DNA of 64,000 nucleotides from Neoscytalidium dimidiatum (GCA_037367355.1 CM074697.1:2728001-2792000), one strand, 5' to 3'; counted from the stretch's first letter, positions 20,663-32,964 are shown. Notes: generated from the sequence alone by a model not told the origin. Made by a program: numbers and translations.

Positions 20663-21569
20663 AGAACATCTGACTTTGGGCGTTGGCTCAAGGGAAGACT
20701 AACCATAATTCGTCCGGCGCCTGCTAAAACTATCCCTCATGCTTACGGCTCACATCCAACGCATTGGCAGACGCTCCCCTGCAGTCAGCGAGGGAAGACT
20801 CACGTATACCCGAACTGCACTACGGCCAACCAAAATGTTGTACAGCGCTGTCACAGCACCCAGTTATACAGCGGAGACCCTATGAACAAATTCAGCCGAT
20901 GCAATTCAATCAGACCCTCATATAAGACGGTACAAAACTTCGAGCAATACTGTGGGAAATGCTGGCCCGATCTTGTATTCGCCAATGCACGTCTGTCACA
21001 CACACATATCATACCCATAGAGGGCCGCAGAAACTAAACAAAGTCTTTTTTTTTTTTTTGCCAATCAACTCTAGTCAGCCATTAGACACTTACCACCTTT
21101 TGGCAGTCTTCCGGAATCCTGAAAGCACCATATCTTATTCCACTGCTACACTGCGGCGAGGGCCTATCTATCCCCGGATGCATCCATATTCGGCCCATCA
21201 TCCGTCCTACCAGGCAATTGATAGCGTACTCAACCAGCAACCAGCAAACCCCACACAATCACTTCATTATTGAATCCGTCAGATCATCTTCAGGATGGAC
21301 TGGACAAAGGAATTGCGGCAACTCCGTACGCCTATCTCATACAATAGCCACTGCGAGCAGGTCGGGCGCTAATGAGGATCAACAACCATGATTGACGCAT
21401 GCGTCCAAAACCTTCGGTCATCATTCATTCGTGGAAACCCGTCCTATTGTCCAGACCCTCAGCTACAGCCATTCTCAATGAACCAACAACCATCCATGAT
21501 AGAAAAAGTAGAATATCTCCACCAATCCTCACCCTCAAGGACACAAACCGATCTCAGACCCTCACAACC

Positions 21570-23614
21570 TCACTTCCTCCCTCCCTGCTGCCCCTCCCCC
21601 TCCCCCTCCTCACCATCCTCCTTCTTCGGCTCGAAATCCAGGCTATTCCCATTATAATACTCGTTCCCCCTATCCCCCTGATCCCTCAGCGTCCGAATCC
21701 TGATCCCACTCCCCCTTCTCCGACCCCTCCCCCTCCCCCTCCACCTCCGCCCCTCCCGGAGCTCTTCCCCTGTCGCCCCTGTCCATCCGCTCCCCTCCCG
21801 CTGCCGCCGCTCGCACGACCGCCCTCCTGACCGCCCGATGCCGCCCCACCACCGCCAGCGGCGCCCCTCGCGAACGGCGCGAAGAACGTCGCCAAGAATG
21901 TCGCGAACAGGTTGTACACGTGCAGCACGGCGACGTATATGCTACCGACGTAGCCTCCGCCGACGCCCGAGTACGCGGTGGCCGCGTTCCGGGCCGGCAC
22001 GAGGACGAGGGTCGCGCTGGGGACGACGTCGGGCAGCTCGGCGAGGGGCTTGGCCTCGTCGGCCGGACCGAGGGTGCGGTTGGGAAGCGGGGCGAGGACG
22101 TGCTTGAACGAGTACGGGGGCGCGCGGGGCGCGGGTTTGCTGGATGAGGAGGAGGATGAAGACGATGATGACGAAGGGCCCGGCCCGCTGCTCAGCGCCC
22201 AGTCGACGCGGGGGCGGACGTCCGTCGCGAGCGTGGCCGTCGGCGGGAAGTACTCGCGGATCTGGCTGCCGTCCAGGAGGCGGATTCGGAGGCAGACGTC
22301 GCCCGACTTGGCGGCCGGGCCTCTGCTCACCGATGAGACGGAGCCTCTCTTCGCCACGTCCTGCGTGGTCGGCGGCGAGGCCGCCGGAGACGCGAACTCC
22401 GCTCCTGAGAACTCGAGCAGGTCGGCCTCGCGCTGCTTCTTGCGCAGCTCCTCCCGCTCCTTGCGCTCCCGCTTGTCCGCTTCTACCCGCTGGAGGATCC
22501 GGTTGAGCTCGTCCTGCTGGGCCTGCTTGCGCATCTTCTCCTGTGCGGCGTAGCTGAGTTTGCTGGGGTCTTTCGAGCCTGCGGACGCGATCTCCGCGTC
22601 GACAGCCTTGCGCTTGCCGGCAGCTTTTGCAGCTCTAGCAGCGGCCTCCGCAGCTTCTGCTTCTCGAGCTGCTTGATGATCTGCTTCAAGGCGAGCAGCA
22701 CGATCCGCAAAGAGAGTGTTGACGTTGGGGCTGGACTCTGTCTCGAGGGGATCGTTGGCTTGTGTCGACGTAGGAGGTGGTTCTTCGGCTTGAGGTGGTA
22801 CTGTGTTTGTTTGTGCAATTGATGTCCCGTTCGAAACCGTGTGTGTGCTCTGCTGTACTGGACGGGCTTCCTGGGCGGGTTCCGCTGCAGCCTCGGTCAC
22901 AGCCCTCTCCTCTGACACAGGTGCCTGCTGTACAGCGTCTGGATCTAAAACCGACCCCAATATGCTTATAAAGTCCTCTTGACTGATTCCTCCCACCAGA
23001 CATAACTTCAATTGCCCATTACTGCACATGCCAATAGTTAGCACGGCGCTCAAAATAGTATCCCAGGCCTATTTCATAGTGCTTCCGTATTGCACCGATA
23101 TGCGTGGACGTACTGTATAACGACGAGCGCGGGTGTCTGTGCAATCGGGCAAAATGCGGAGAGGAAACCAGCTTCCTGGCTCCCAGCCTCGAGGCGGAGG
23201 GCCACAGCCTTCTCGATGAGGAGCGTCGCGACCTGCAAGGAAACCATATAAGTCAACGTCAAACTCCACCAACAGCCGCGAGCCTCCTCAGGCCTGGCCA
23301 GGGAACCGGGAAGGAGGAAGATTGTAAACTCACCGGCTCGTTGCTCAGCCACTCGTTCTCCCATGTCTTACTCTCTTCGCTCGCATCTACCTTCGCAAAA
23401 TCCCGTTAGAGAGAAAGCCAACCCGTTTTCGCTATGCCATAGCAATATTGTCTGAAGTTAAGGTGCTGCAAAGCGCGCGGCAGCTGCGGCGATCGGGATG
23501 TGGGGCTGGGTAGCACTTGAACAGGTAGTACGCACCTCGAACGAAGCAAACCACCAGCTTGGCCTGCTGTATGGCGAGCGAGATGCCGCTCTGGAGGTCA
23601 CCGTCGTAGAACAT
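21570..23614 (-). CDS. UBX-domain protein with N-terminal thioredoxin-like region (UBXN4/Ubx type)
   Basis: Probable ER-associated adaptor for the Cdc48/p97 ATPase in protein degradation. Exons: 23614-23536, 23386-23334, 23232-23114 and 23021 onward. The N-terminus MFYDGDLQSGISLAIQQAK, then DASEESKTWENEWLS and VATLLIEKAVALRLEAGSQE, form the UAS/thioredoxin-like part. A charged Ala/Arg/Glu coiled coil follows, then a UBX domain starting VCLRIRLLDGSQIREYFPPT with the loop PNRTLG. A hydrophobic hairpin VGSIYVAVLHVYNLFATFL comes after it. In the Gly-rich tail the plain frame stops at 21686, but the conserved end RIRTLRDQGDRGNEYYNGNS lies in another frame. A 53-nt intron (21831-21779, donor GTCAGG, acceptor ACAG) would join them and give 549 residues with a stop at 21570. 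An indel in the repeat is the alternative. Confidence 0.87.
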
Positions 23615-25211
23615 TTCGTGCCTCCGATTGGCGGAGCGGAAGAAACAGAGGGGGAAAAGAGCGAGAGAGGCGGTTCCGTGGATGCGGCGCGGTTAGTGTT
23701 GCGCGAGAGTACACGGCAGCTGACGGAGCTTGGAGGGGATCTCGGATAGCTCTCGCTTGGCTCGGCTAGGATTGGTCTGCGGCGGCGGAGGCAGAGGGTG
23801 GCCGAAGCACTTCGGGAACACCGTGACGAGGAAAGTCAAGCTTGGGGTGTGCGTGTGGCGCCGAATGCGGGTCCGGGAGGCCACGCGAGCTGCAAGATGG
23901 GGGGACGTCTTTTCCCTCGTTCGTTAGCGCCGTCGCCCTTGGAATCTCGTGGCCCATGTGATATCGAGGGCTCCACTGCAGCATGCCCACCCACCATTGC
24001 CATCCTCGACTGCCAGCCGGCAAAGATCGCTAAGTAAAACATCTCAAGGAGAGTACCGAAGTAACCGGGACCACTTAAAACGTTGCACTCTCTGCACTGC
24101 CTGCAGATCGACCATATTCCAGCTTCCTATGCATTGTCTTACAGCTGGAGCAGCATATCAGAAAATCTTTATAGACGACCGTGACGCTCACCCCACTTTC
24201 TCGTGAGCTCAAGAAATCCCCAGTGCCAGCATAATTCTCAAACATTGCTGCTGAGCTCCTTTGGCTGTAATTTTTCAATGCCCCACGGACGTGGGAATGC
24301 ATCTCCGTCAGGAAACCAATTTCCTCTTTAAGGATAGCTCTCAAAATTGCACCGTGACGAGAGGACGGAATCAGCAAAGTAGACATACAGATCACTGCTA
24401 ACAGCACTGCAGAGTCCGCCCTGAACTCACCCTATAAAGCCATGTTAGCGGCCAAGTCCTTACCCAAGCAAGCATCCCTGCTATGTCTCAGGCACACAGC
24501 CCGTATTCCAACCCGCACACGCCCCTCTCGCCGGCGGCCCGCTCTCTTACCCCTCCTTCGCCCAGAGAAATACGGCTTTCATCGCGCGCATCATCATCAC
24601 AGCTACTTTGCACGAGTCATGCCCTGCCCAAAGACTCCAGAATCATGTTCTGAGGAGAGTGACGGAACGGAGAAAGGGGATGAAGGGGAAGAGGGGGGCG
24701 GAAGAGACAGAGAGGAAAGCTATACAATTACTGGCGCGTACTTTCAAGGCACCTCCATGATTAAAAGAAATGACGGAAAATTTCTCCACTACTGTGCTCT
24801 GAATCCCGCATGATGCCTTGCTTTGCCCATTTGCTCCGCCCACTATCTACAATTGAACTGAAGAGGGGAATTCCTCCATCAAACCCAGATCCACTCCTGT
24901 TTGCAACCGTCCACAGCTTGCCGGCGGGAAGAAAGAGAAACTCGAAAATCAGCGATGAGAGAGAACTGCAAAGGAAAAGAGAAGTATCCGACTGCCGCGG
25001 CACCAGCGCCTGCGAGACGCCTGCGGTCCATGGGGAGCATAGTGGGATGGGAGGTCCATTACTCCAAAACCGATTTCATGTGTCGCGATGTGAACGGATT
25101 TTCTCTAGTGATTTCATTGTTATGCTCCGCCGCAAGTCATGCCAATCGTCAAGGTGCACCGGTCTATATCATTAGGGTATGATGCGCGTTTGACGTGTCC
25201 CCGTAGCTCCC
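23615..25211. other. Intergenic region without a supported gene
   Basis: Promoter side of the UBX gene and 3' side of rac1. A 123-codon frame at 24442-24813 on the plus strand starts with ATG and has an Arg-rich beginning, but no family likeness or splice context supports it. Confidence 0.45.
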
Positions 25212-26093
25212 TCAGAGAACGACACAGCCCTTCTTCTTGGGCTTCGCGGCGGGTCTCGGACTCAGCACGGCGCTATCACAGTACAGTCAGCTTATTGTTT
25301 CCTCGCCCCGTCGTGCTTGAAATGTTCGACTCTCACCGGATCGCCTCGTCAAAAACGCTCTTCAAGTTCCGCTGCGTCAGGGCAGAGCACTCCAGGTACT
25401 TATGCGCCTTGATCTCCTTCGCGACCTGGACGGCCTGTTCGTACTGGATCGGCGCCATCTTCTTCTGCCTCAAACTCTCCCTCGTGGCCTCGTCATCCCT
25501 AAGATCAAGCTTGGTACCGACGAGAATGATGGGAACACCAGGCGCGTGATGCTCGATCTCCGGGTACCACTGTGAAAGAAGCGTGAGCGAGCCATGCACG
25601 GCACAGGGATGGAAGGGTGCGCACCTTGGCCTTAACGTTGTCGAAAGAGGGAGGGCTGACAATCGAGAAGCAGATGAGGAAGACATCGGTCTGCGGGTAC
25701 GACAGCGGGCGCAGACGATCGTAATCCTCCTGACCGGCAGTATCCCAGAGACCCAGGCTGATCGGCTTGCCGTCAACCATGACATTGGCGGAGTAGTTGT
25801 CGAACCTGGAAACCCTTGTTAGATACAGCCACCATCACACGCAGATTATCGGACGACGTACACAGTCGGGATGTACTCGCCAGGGAAGGCGTTCGTAGTG
25901 TACGAGATCAGAAGGCATGTCTGGCTGCAAGTCAATGGGCGCGCGCGTTGATGCGGAGCGGGAGAGGTATACCTTGCCAACGGCACCGTCGCCGGTGACA
26001 ACGCACTGCGGAAGCTGTCAGTGTGGCTCTGCGGAGCATGTTGCGACATCGGGCACGCACCTTCAGGGACTGCGTTGCGGGTGCAGCAGCCAT
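25212..26093 (-). CDS. rac1: Rac-type small GTPase
   Basis: Molecular switch for polarised growth, actin and NADPH oxidase in filamentous fungi; acts at the plasma membrane. Six exons: 26093-26061, 26005-25973, 25920-25862, 25805-25625, 25569-25337 and 25272-25212, giving 199 residues. The P-loop is GDGAVGKT (15-22), the effector loop [17 protein letters not shown], switch [22 protein letters not shown], and guanine specificity TKLD and SAL. The protein ends with a polybasic PKKKG and the CaaX box CVVL for geranylgeranylation. The Rac-specific features, including [20 protein letters not shown], separate it from Cdc42 and Rho1. The first intron falls after 11 codons. Upstream lies a long GC-rich leader with a trinucleotide repeat. 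Confidence 0.97.
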
Positions 26094-27915
26094 TGCGGAG
26101 GCGTTTTGTTGAGGGTATCAAGCGGGAACAAGAGATGCTCGCGTTGGGCGGACGCGGAGATGGCTGCAGACGGACGGGAAGCTCGGTGGATGCAGCGAGG
26201 GGCGTCGGGCAAGCTGCGTGCAACGGGCCGTTGCGGTCAGCAAAGACGCTTAATCGGAGGAGGAGTGTCGAGGTGTGGTGAAGCTCACCGGACGGTGCTG
26301 TCGACGTCAAGGATGCACTAGCGGCGATGGATTCGGGGGGGTTGGGCTGGTGCGGACGATCTGACAGGGCCAACGCTCTGGGTGCGCTGGATGCGTGTCG
26401 CAGCGACGCGGTGGAGGCAGCGAGCAGGGTATCCGGTGGTCTGACGAGGCTTGGGCGTGGAGCTCTGGGGTGGTCGGTGAGGATGGAAGCTGGGAGCGTC
26501 GCGATAGAGGCGAGGATGGAAGAGATGTGGTGTTGCAGACGCGACCTGGGCGTGGCGAGCTCAAGAGCCTTAGGTGCGGGCTCGTGGGCTTCACGGTGGC
26601 GGCGCGAGCGGAGTCAGTTGAGTGTTCCAGCGATGAAGCAGGTTGTCAGAGGGGTGCTGTAATGTGCCGGAGTGCAGGCCCTCTCTACGGGGGTTCGGCT
26701 CTAGTAGCTGGCACGGATTGCACCAAATCAGAATATCTCTCTCCTGTGAGCCCATCGCCGACGCGCTTGCGCCTGCGCCAAAGACGCGCCGCAGCCCGTC
26801 GCCTCCGCTACGCTGCCCTCTGCCTGCGACACAAGGCTAGGCCGGCGCCCGCTGCTCTGCTCGTCCGTCCGCCGCCGCCGCCGCCGCCGCCGCCGCTGTT
26901 GCTGCTGCTGCTGCTGCTGCCACCGGCGGCTCGGCCACGCCCACGCCCGCCCGCCCTGCTCGGCAGTGCCGCATCAGTGCGCATCTTCAAAACCCTTGCA
27001 GCGTCGCGCGAGGCAAGGCTGGGGCCATGCTCTGTTTCGACCTCCATTGCGGCCGCCAGCGTCGAACGTGGCCGCCGCCTGCACCGTACACATGTAGCCC
27101 GCGGATGCGCTGTCGCCCGTCTCCAGGCTGCGGGAAACGATTGACCTCTCCATGATTCAGGCCGACCCCGCCGTCGACCAGCCTGTCTCCCTGCACAGCG
27201 ACTGCGCCTTCACGTGGATGGCGACGCCGACCCGGCCATCCGCGGTGCTCTTTCTCGACCCAACCCGAAATGAGCCCACGCGTCCGCAAGGATGGCCAGC
27301 GGGTTTCAGTGCGTGCTATAGCATGGGCTGCCCGTTATATGCGCCGCCCCGGCTTGAACCCTTGCTGCTGTCATCGCGGGCGACAAACACTTTCCGTTTG
27401 CCAAGCGTGCATGCATTCAACTATCTATACCGCTCTTGCCCGTGATCCCGTGCTGTTTACACGCCGCTGATCGGCACGTGAAGCAAGTATGCCCCTGCAA
27501 CACCGCTGCGGCGTCCGGCTCTACAGTCTGCGACGGCTCTCCACGAGGTCTTGCGCACCCGCGGGCCGTACCGGACTCGACGATCTCTTCATACCCTGGA
27601 GCTGCTATTCTGACGCCACTGAAGTCCCACCATTTCTCTGCTGCGTCTTGAGCGTCAACAGCCCGCATCTCAAACCCTTTCGTCTTCGCTCGCTTGACCG
27701 TCTTACGAGCATCCCCAGATGTCTGAAACTCTTCGAAAACTATCGCGTCGGATCCTCTCTTCCCGCCGAGCCGAATCCATAGCGCGTCAGGAAAAGAGCC
27801 TCTGATAAAATTAGGGACATGCGGGCCACTTGTGCTCGCTATGCCGCTCGATGTCGTTGGTAGAGAAATTCTTCCGTCATGCTCGTTTGGGCGGAAGCGC
27901 ATTGCCGGATATCCT
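26094..27915. other. Upstream region of rac1 and 3' flank of CMS1
   Basis: About 1.8 kb, GC-rich between 26.1 and 27.3 kb, probably including the rac1 promoter and leader. A CCG/CTG trinucleotide block is at 26870-26920. Open frames here, including one of 179 codons on the minus strand starting inside the CMS1 3' end, show no family likeness. Confidence 0.5.
26870..26920. repeat. Trinucleotide repeat (CCG)n followed by (CTG)n
   Basis: Nine CCG units run into a short block of CTG units (interrupted once by TTG) about 780 bp upstream of the rac1 ATG. Confidence 0.8.
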
Positions 27916-29084
27916 TCAATAGAATAGTACTTCGATCTTCTTCTCCGGCTTCCCATATCGGCTCTTGAATTCCTCGCGAGCTAAGAGTTGGGCAAGCTCA
28001 ATTTGTACCTCACGCATATCCATAATCCCGCGCTTCTTGACGTCGATGTGTGAGGCGTCAACGACGATCCTCTCAAGGCTTGCGGAGGATAGAGCTCCTG
28101 TTCGAAATCAGTACTCATTTCCGGAACAGATCGCTGCGCAGAAAATAATAAATCCAACTCGACCACAAGAGGAACCAGCGTATTCATCCATACAAACATT
28201 GTGTGCGGCTGAAAGGAGAGGTGTGTCCGGATGCATAACTCAACTCAGATGAGACGTCTACATATTGCAAGACATAAAGTACTTACCGTGGTCGAGTAGA
28301 TCAATGATCCTTTTGGGAGTGCCGACGCCGATGTTCATCTTAACCTTCTTGCAAGTGTCGATTGCCTCTTGCAGCTTAATGTGTTTCGCAAAGAGCTTTG
28401 TGACCTTCGTGCCCTTGTCTTCAAACTTCCTTAAGGATCTGCAGGAAATCAGGCCACTATCCTGAATACAGATGAGAAGCACGTACCTGACGATATCTGC
28501 GGCTCTCAACCCTGCCATAGCAACAACGAGAGTGTGCGGCTGGCCCTTCTCCTTGGACGCCTTTTTCAGATCGCGCTTGGAGAAGTTCTCCAAGAAGGCC
28601 GGGAGATTCTCCAAGTCCCTCTGCTTTCCCCAGCTACTAGTGTCTAGAATTGCTTTCTCTGGCATCTTGTCAGCGGAATTCTGGGCGATCAATAGAAGAG
28701 TCAATTAAGCACAGGGAAGGAGACTAGAAAGGGTGGTTGGCAGGCATAAAATTGTTGGTTCCGCAAACATCACGACGTACCTGGAACGTACCGGTCCTCT
28801 AACTCTACCATACTGAGATCAGGCTCAAACCGTTTGGTCCTTTGCGCCATGTAATCAGCCAGCAACTGGCTTTCCATACGGCCAATAGCCAAATTCAGGC
28901 CAAGCTCCTCGTTTAAGTCTTCATCGTCGATATTTTTTGGCTTCTTATTTTTCCTTCTCTTTGCCCTCTTGCTCTGCTTGGAATCATCTTCTCTCTTCCT
29001 TTTCCCGCCAGTTCCAGGTGACGGTGAGCGCGAGAAGCCGGGCTCGACGAGAGGCACGCCAGCGCCTTCTTCAGAATCCGACAT
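27916..29084 (-). CDS. CMS1: Cms1-type 90S pre-ribosome factor
   Basis: Cms1 proteins associate with the U3 small-subunit processome and carry a degenerate DEAD-helicase-like fold. Four exons: 29084-28781, 28658-28487, 28438-28287 and 28097-27916, giving 269 residues. The N-terminus is acidic and then Lys/Arg-rich (KRAKRRKNKKPKN), as expected for a nucleolar protein. It is followed by LEDRYVPEKAILDTSSW, HTLVVAMAGLRAADIVR, VGTPKRIIDLLDHG and IVVDASHIDVKKRGIMDM. The acceptor of intron 1 was chosen at 28659 because it alone gives the family sequence VPEKA. The gene shares a 233-bp head-to-head promoter with the CENP-T gene. Confidence 0.92.
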
Positions 29085-29317
29085 GGTGCGATTTTTGAAT
29101 CCGGTAGTGTGAGTGCAAAGTTTTTGTGAGAAGTTCGTAAGTTCCCTGGCGGGAAAGAAAATGTGACCGACCCGCCAAGACTTCGCCTTATTGGTACACA
29201 CGACGCGTCTTCCGCCTATGACGAACGCGCGCGGCTCAACTCCGCTGCTACTCCAAACAACGCCGCACTTACCCAACCTTCAACTTCCAGCAACGACATA
29301 TCCGTTGCGCAATCGTC
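29085..29317. promoter_or_regulatory. Bidirectional promoter of CMS1 and CENP-T
   Basis: 233 bp separate the two divergent ATG codons. No TATA box is evident. Shared control of a ribosome-assembly gene and a kinetochore gene is inferred from spacing only. Confidence 0.5.
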
Positions 29318-31305
29318 ATGGCGGAACCTCCGTCTAAACGAGCGCGCAGCACGCCTTCGCGATCAGACGATAATGGCGGTACAACCACCAACTCCGCAGC
29401 GGACAACATCACTCCCCAAGCTCATGTACGCAGCGCGGAACTCCTCCACTCCCCACTCGGCTGACGGTTCGACTCATAGCTCCGCGCGCTTGCCAATGTG
29501 CTTCACCAACAACAGAATACTCGCACGCCTCAGCGCGCCGCCAGCGCCGGCCCCAGCCGCACTCCCGGCACCACGAACCGCACGCCTCGAACCAACCTCC
29601 GCCAATTCCCTGTCGCGCGGCGAGTAGGCCCACCGACGACACCACACGCAATTCGCGCTCTTCAGGCGCGCCGCGATGCCGCGCTGGCAGCCTCGGGAGT
29701 GCGGCGGAACAGGCGGCGCAGCGGAGTGCAAGAGAGGGCGACGCCGCGTGACATTTTGAGGGCGCTGAGTCGGCGTGAGTGGTCGCCAAACCTCGCTGCT
29801 GAGGGGGTAATTGCTGATTGAATGCAGGCTTGGCTCCGGTATCACAGCGGATCGTACCGTCGCCTGACGTGCAGCAGACTACACGGCCGGGGATTGGAGA
29901 CGATGACCTAGACGACGGACCCGACCTTCCTCGCCCGCGGCTATCCATGCCGCTGAACGAAGACGATGACAGCTTCCATGAGGCTCCGCCACGCTTATCC
30001 CTTGCATTAGAAGATATGGACGACGCAACGATACAGTCGGTTGAAGGTGGACGGCGCGCCGTGAGTGAGGATCCGCGGTCAAGGCTTTCCCTTGCGAGGT
30101 TGAGGCTTAGTGAGAGATTCGGCGATGATCTGGATACCCTGAGCGAAGACGGTGGTGCGGAGGTATATGATGGGACGGTGGGCCCATTGGTGTTTGATGG
30201 TGATGCTGAGGATGCACTCGATGAGGAGATCACAGCCAGATTTGGAGAGTATGTCTATTGCGGCCCTTTTGCGTTCAGACCTGTATGCTAACTTCGTTCT
30301 GTAGCGATACTACACAGGAACTTCGCGCAATGCTCGCATCACGGAGACGCTCCCGTGTCAGTGATATCAATCTTCCGGCTGGTGCTCATCTTGACGAGGA
30401 ACCAACTTTCCGCTTCACGATGCCTACACGGTCTCGAGATCCATCCATTCTACTTCCTCAGCAGGGTGAGGATGAAGATGATGAGGCAGACCAAAATGTC
30501 GAAGGCGAAGACGAAGACGAGATTGCCGCAGCTGCGGCACAGGAGCCAGCAGGCGAACTCCTCCTCGGTGACGACGAAGAAGCTGATTACGAGACCGACC
30601 CGGATGCGGAAGACCAGGAAATGGAGATCGACGAAGCTTCAGCACCCCAACTTCGCCAACCGTCCATTCCTCGATCCCCATCGCCTTCCGCGCAGACGAA
30701 GAAGCAAGCCCAAGCCCGCCGCAAATCCCTCAAGATCTCCCGCTACGGCGCACCTTACCCGTCTCTGCCGTCCAGCGTTGTCAAACGACTAGCTACTAGC
30801 TTTGCTCGAGTGCACGGGGGGCCCACAGCGAAACTCAGCAAAGACACACTCGACGTCATCTCGCAAGCTTCGGACTGGTTTTTCGAGCAAGCAAGCGAAG
30901 ATCTGGCTAGCTATGCTGAACATGCGGGCCGTAAGACGATTGAGGAGGCTGACGTGGTCGCATTGATGAGTAGGTAAGTTACCATCAGCTCTATTTCCAT
31001 CACCAAAACGTATCGTACAATACTGCTACGAGGATTTGTGCTTGTGGCCTGCGGCAATGACCTTGCCTTCTGGCTATATTTACCGGCCAACATTCAGAAA
31101 CTGGGACGCTGACAATTCGCTCTCGAGCAGGCAGCGCCAAATCAATGCATCGACCACACCCTTCTCCCTCGCGCAGAAATACCTTCCTCGCGAGCTACTC
31201 CAGGAGATACGCATGCCGCGGGCGGCACCTGGATCTAAACGTTCTGCTGGTCGGAAGAGGAGCAGAATGGAGATGGAGACCATCGAGGAGGAGGCGGAGG
31301 AGTAA
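29318..31305 (+). CDS. Inner kinetochore protein CENP-T (Cnp20/Cnn1 homologue)
   Basis: Histone-fold protein of the constitutive centromere-associated network; it binds DNA with CENP-W and recruits the Ndc80 complex. Exons 29318-29425, 29480-29774, 29828-30248, 30305-30973 and 31131-31305 give 555 residues. The start MAEPPSKRARS and the joined LRALANVLHQQQNTRTP fit the fungal N-terminus; the first intron has a clean CTGAC branch point. Next come TPHAIRALQARRDAALA and TPRDILRALSRRLAP, a long acidic middle, and the C-terminal histone fold YPSLPSSVVKRLATSFAR, ISQASDWFFEQASEDLASYA and TIEEADVVALMSRQRQI, then a basic tail. The last intron (157 nt) is longer than the others. It converges on SURF1 with 102 bp between stops. 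Confidence 0.9.
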
Positions 31306-31407
31306 GTGGAGACTCAATGCGCCGCTCACAGGATCGGCAAAAAATACCCGATACTCAGGCATTCTCCTTGGGCTCTTATTACGTGCATCGCCGGCAGATG
31401 AAGTACA

Positions 31408-32796
31408 TTACCACTCCCTACTCTGGCGAACACGACGAGCAACACCGCCGGCGGGTTTCTTGATTACCATCCATAGCATGACGGATGTCGCCGCTGATAG
31501 CGCATACCTGGGAAGAGTTAGCTTATTTGGTTTTTCTCAAGTACAATGATACCCTCTAGGAGCACATGGGCCAGGATAATGAAATCAATGGAGTAATGGT
31601 TGAGAACGACACATACCAAGTAAAGATGTACTGCGTGTGATTGTTGCGAAGATTGACTTCCGGTGCTCGTCCAATGGGGATACCCTTATCCGTGCGTGTC
31701 ATAGCCTCGATGAGATCAGGCTCTGTATCGAGTTGCTCCTGTCAGCGATCGCATGTCTCTTGGCAGCTGAGGAGGGAAAAATCTTCCGGGGGGAAAAGTG
31801 GCCAGAGTCTCAGGGGTTTCAACGCAGAGAGGCCCGAGAAACCAGATACGTACTCATAGTCTCCTCGATCCACACCGGCTGCGTGCCCGCCCACTCGGCC
31901 ATCTCCCGCACGTCCGGGAAGTACCACACGCCGCGCGCGGGCTGGTTGTCGGGCGTGAACGCGTTCTTCTTCCACGGCTGGCGCAGCAGGCCCTGGACCG
32001 TGACCTCGCCCGTCGGCAGCGCCGCGGGGTCGCGGTCGCGCTGCGCGCGCTTGCCCTTCGCGATCCAGCCCCGGTTGACGAGGATGGACGCGCTGCCCTC
32101 GCCCGCGCCGCCGTCCTCGCCCGCGCGCACGAGCGGCGTCACCACCAGGAAGCCGTCCTCGCCGTCGTTCAGCCGCGGGCCGACCAGCATCTCGCGGCCG
32201 TGGTCCAGCACGCCCGTCGCGTAGACGCGGCGGTAGTCGAAGTCGGCGACGGCGGCCGGGTCGATGCGCGGCGGGAGCGGCAGCGGCGGCTGGATGAGCC
32301 GGTCTTCGAGGCGCGCGATCAGGTCGGTTTTCCAGCCCAGGCGCTGCACTTGCCAGGTCCCGAGGGCGAAGGCGGTGATGGGGATGAGCGCTAGGTATGA
32401 ACGTTAGCTCGTCCTCATGCCGTATACGGTGTGTCTTTGCTTGGGGGATGATCCGTTGAAATGTATATAGGCTGTGGGGGCTTGGTGGCGTGGAATTATT
32501 TCACGCGTACCTAGGATGATCAGGCCCGGCCCGTGTCGTCGTCCCGTCTTGACTAACTGTGCTGGCTGGTCGACAATGGAGCTGAAGGTGGGGTCGTCAC
32601 CGGGCTGTGGTCCGGGGGTTTGCTGCGTGCTCTGGAATCGGCGCTGCTGATGCTGTGCTATTCTCCGCGGCTGCGGCCGGACGGCGCATTGCGGGCAGCG
32701 CCATTGCGGCCGCTTGGACGACGATTGGGATAGGTTGCGCAGGCCCGGGCCCGCGGACCGCACTAATTGATGTAGCAAAGAAGGCTGCGAGCTCAT
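31408..32796 (-). CDS. SURF1: Cytochrome c oxidase assembly protein SURF1/Shy1
   Basis: Inner mitochondrial membrane chaperone for complex IV assembly. Exons 32796-32511, 32390-31854, 31722-31617 and 31507-31408 give 342 residues. The N-terminus is Arg/Ser/Gln-rich, as for mitochondrial import. The first membrane segment ALIPITAFALGTWQVQRL (from residue 96) contains the family motif GTWQVQRL. Conserved blocks are RRVYATGVLDHGREMLVGPR, ILVNRGWIAKG, GVWYFPDVREMAEW and VNLRNNHTQYIFTWY, and the second membrane segment ALSAATSVMLWMVIKK is near the C-terminus. The acceptor of intron 2 at 31723 was chosen because other AGs give a stop. The gene is head to head with VMA22. Confidence 0.95.
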
Positions 32797-32964
32797 GGCG
32801 GGTGGCGTGGTGTGGTGCGTGGCGCAGATGGTCGGACGAGAGAGGGCAGAGCTGCTGGTGTTCTCCGAATGATCCTCGCGCCGTAGGGCTGATTGGCTGT
32901 GGAAACGTCATGGGTCCCTGCAGCCATCTTCATTCCCTCGAGCTTCACCACACTCCGCTCGAAG
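32797..32964. promoter_or_regulatory. Bidirectional promoter of SURF1 and VMA22
   Basis: Only 168 bp separate the two divergent ATG codons. No TATA box is seen. A complex IV assembly gene and a V-ATPase assembly gene would share regulation. Confidence 0.5.

Larger units (their letters stand above)
12936..21569. other. 8.6-kb stretch with no supportable gene
   Basis: Between the sugar transporter start and the 3' end of the UBX gene I find no domain, no chain of exons and no tRNA or rRNA. The first 1.2 kb (13.0-14.15 kb) is C-rich and nearly stop-free in several frames at once, which reflects composition and not coding. Around 17.8-18.8 kb there is CT-rich, promoter-like sequence. A T11/A10 back-to-back tract sits near 20640-20662, and a T14 run near 21045. 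Non-coding RNA, a large regulatory region, or a gene with unrecognised exons are all possible. Confidence 0.5.

Noticed and set aside
24442..24813. 123-codon ATG frame with an Arg-rich, import-like N-terminus
   Set aside because: No domain, no neighbouring exons, and the TATAAA before it is only a few bases from the ATG.
27417..27956. 179-codon minus-strand frame with a Cys-rich end
   Set aside because: It starts inside the last CMS1 exon in another frame, and the remainder shows no family likeness.
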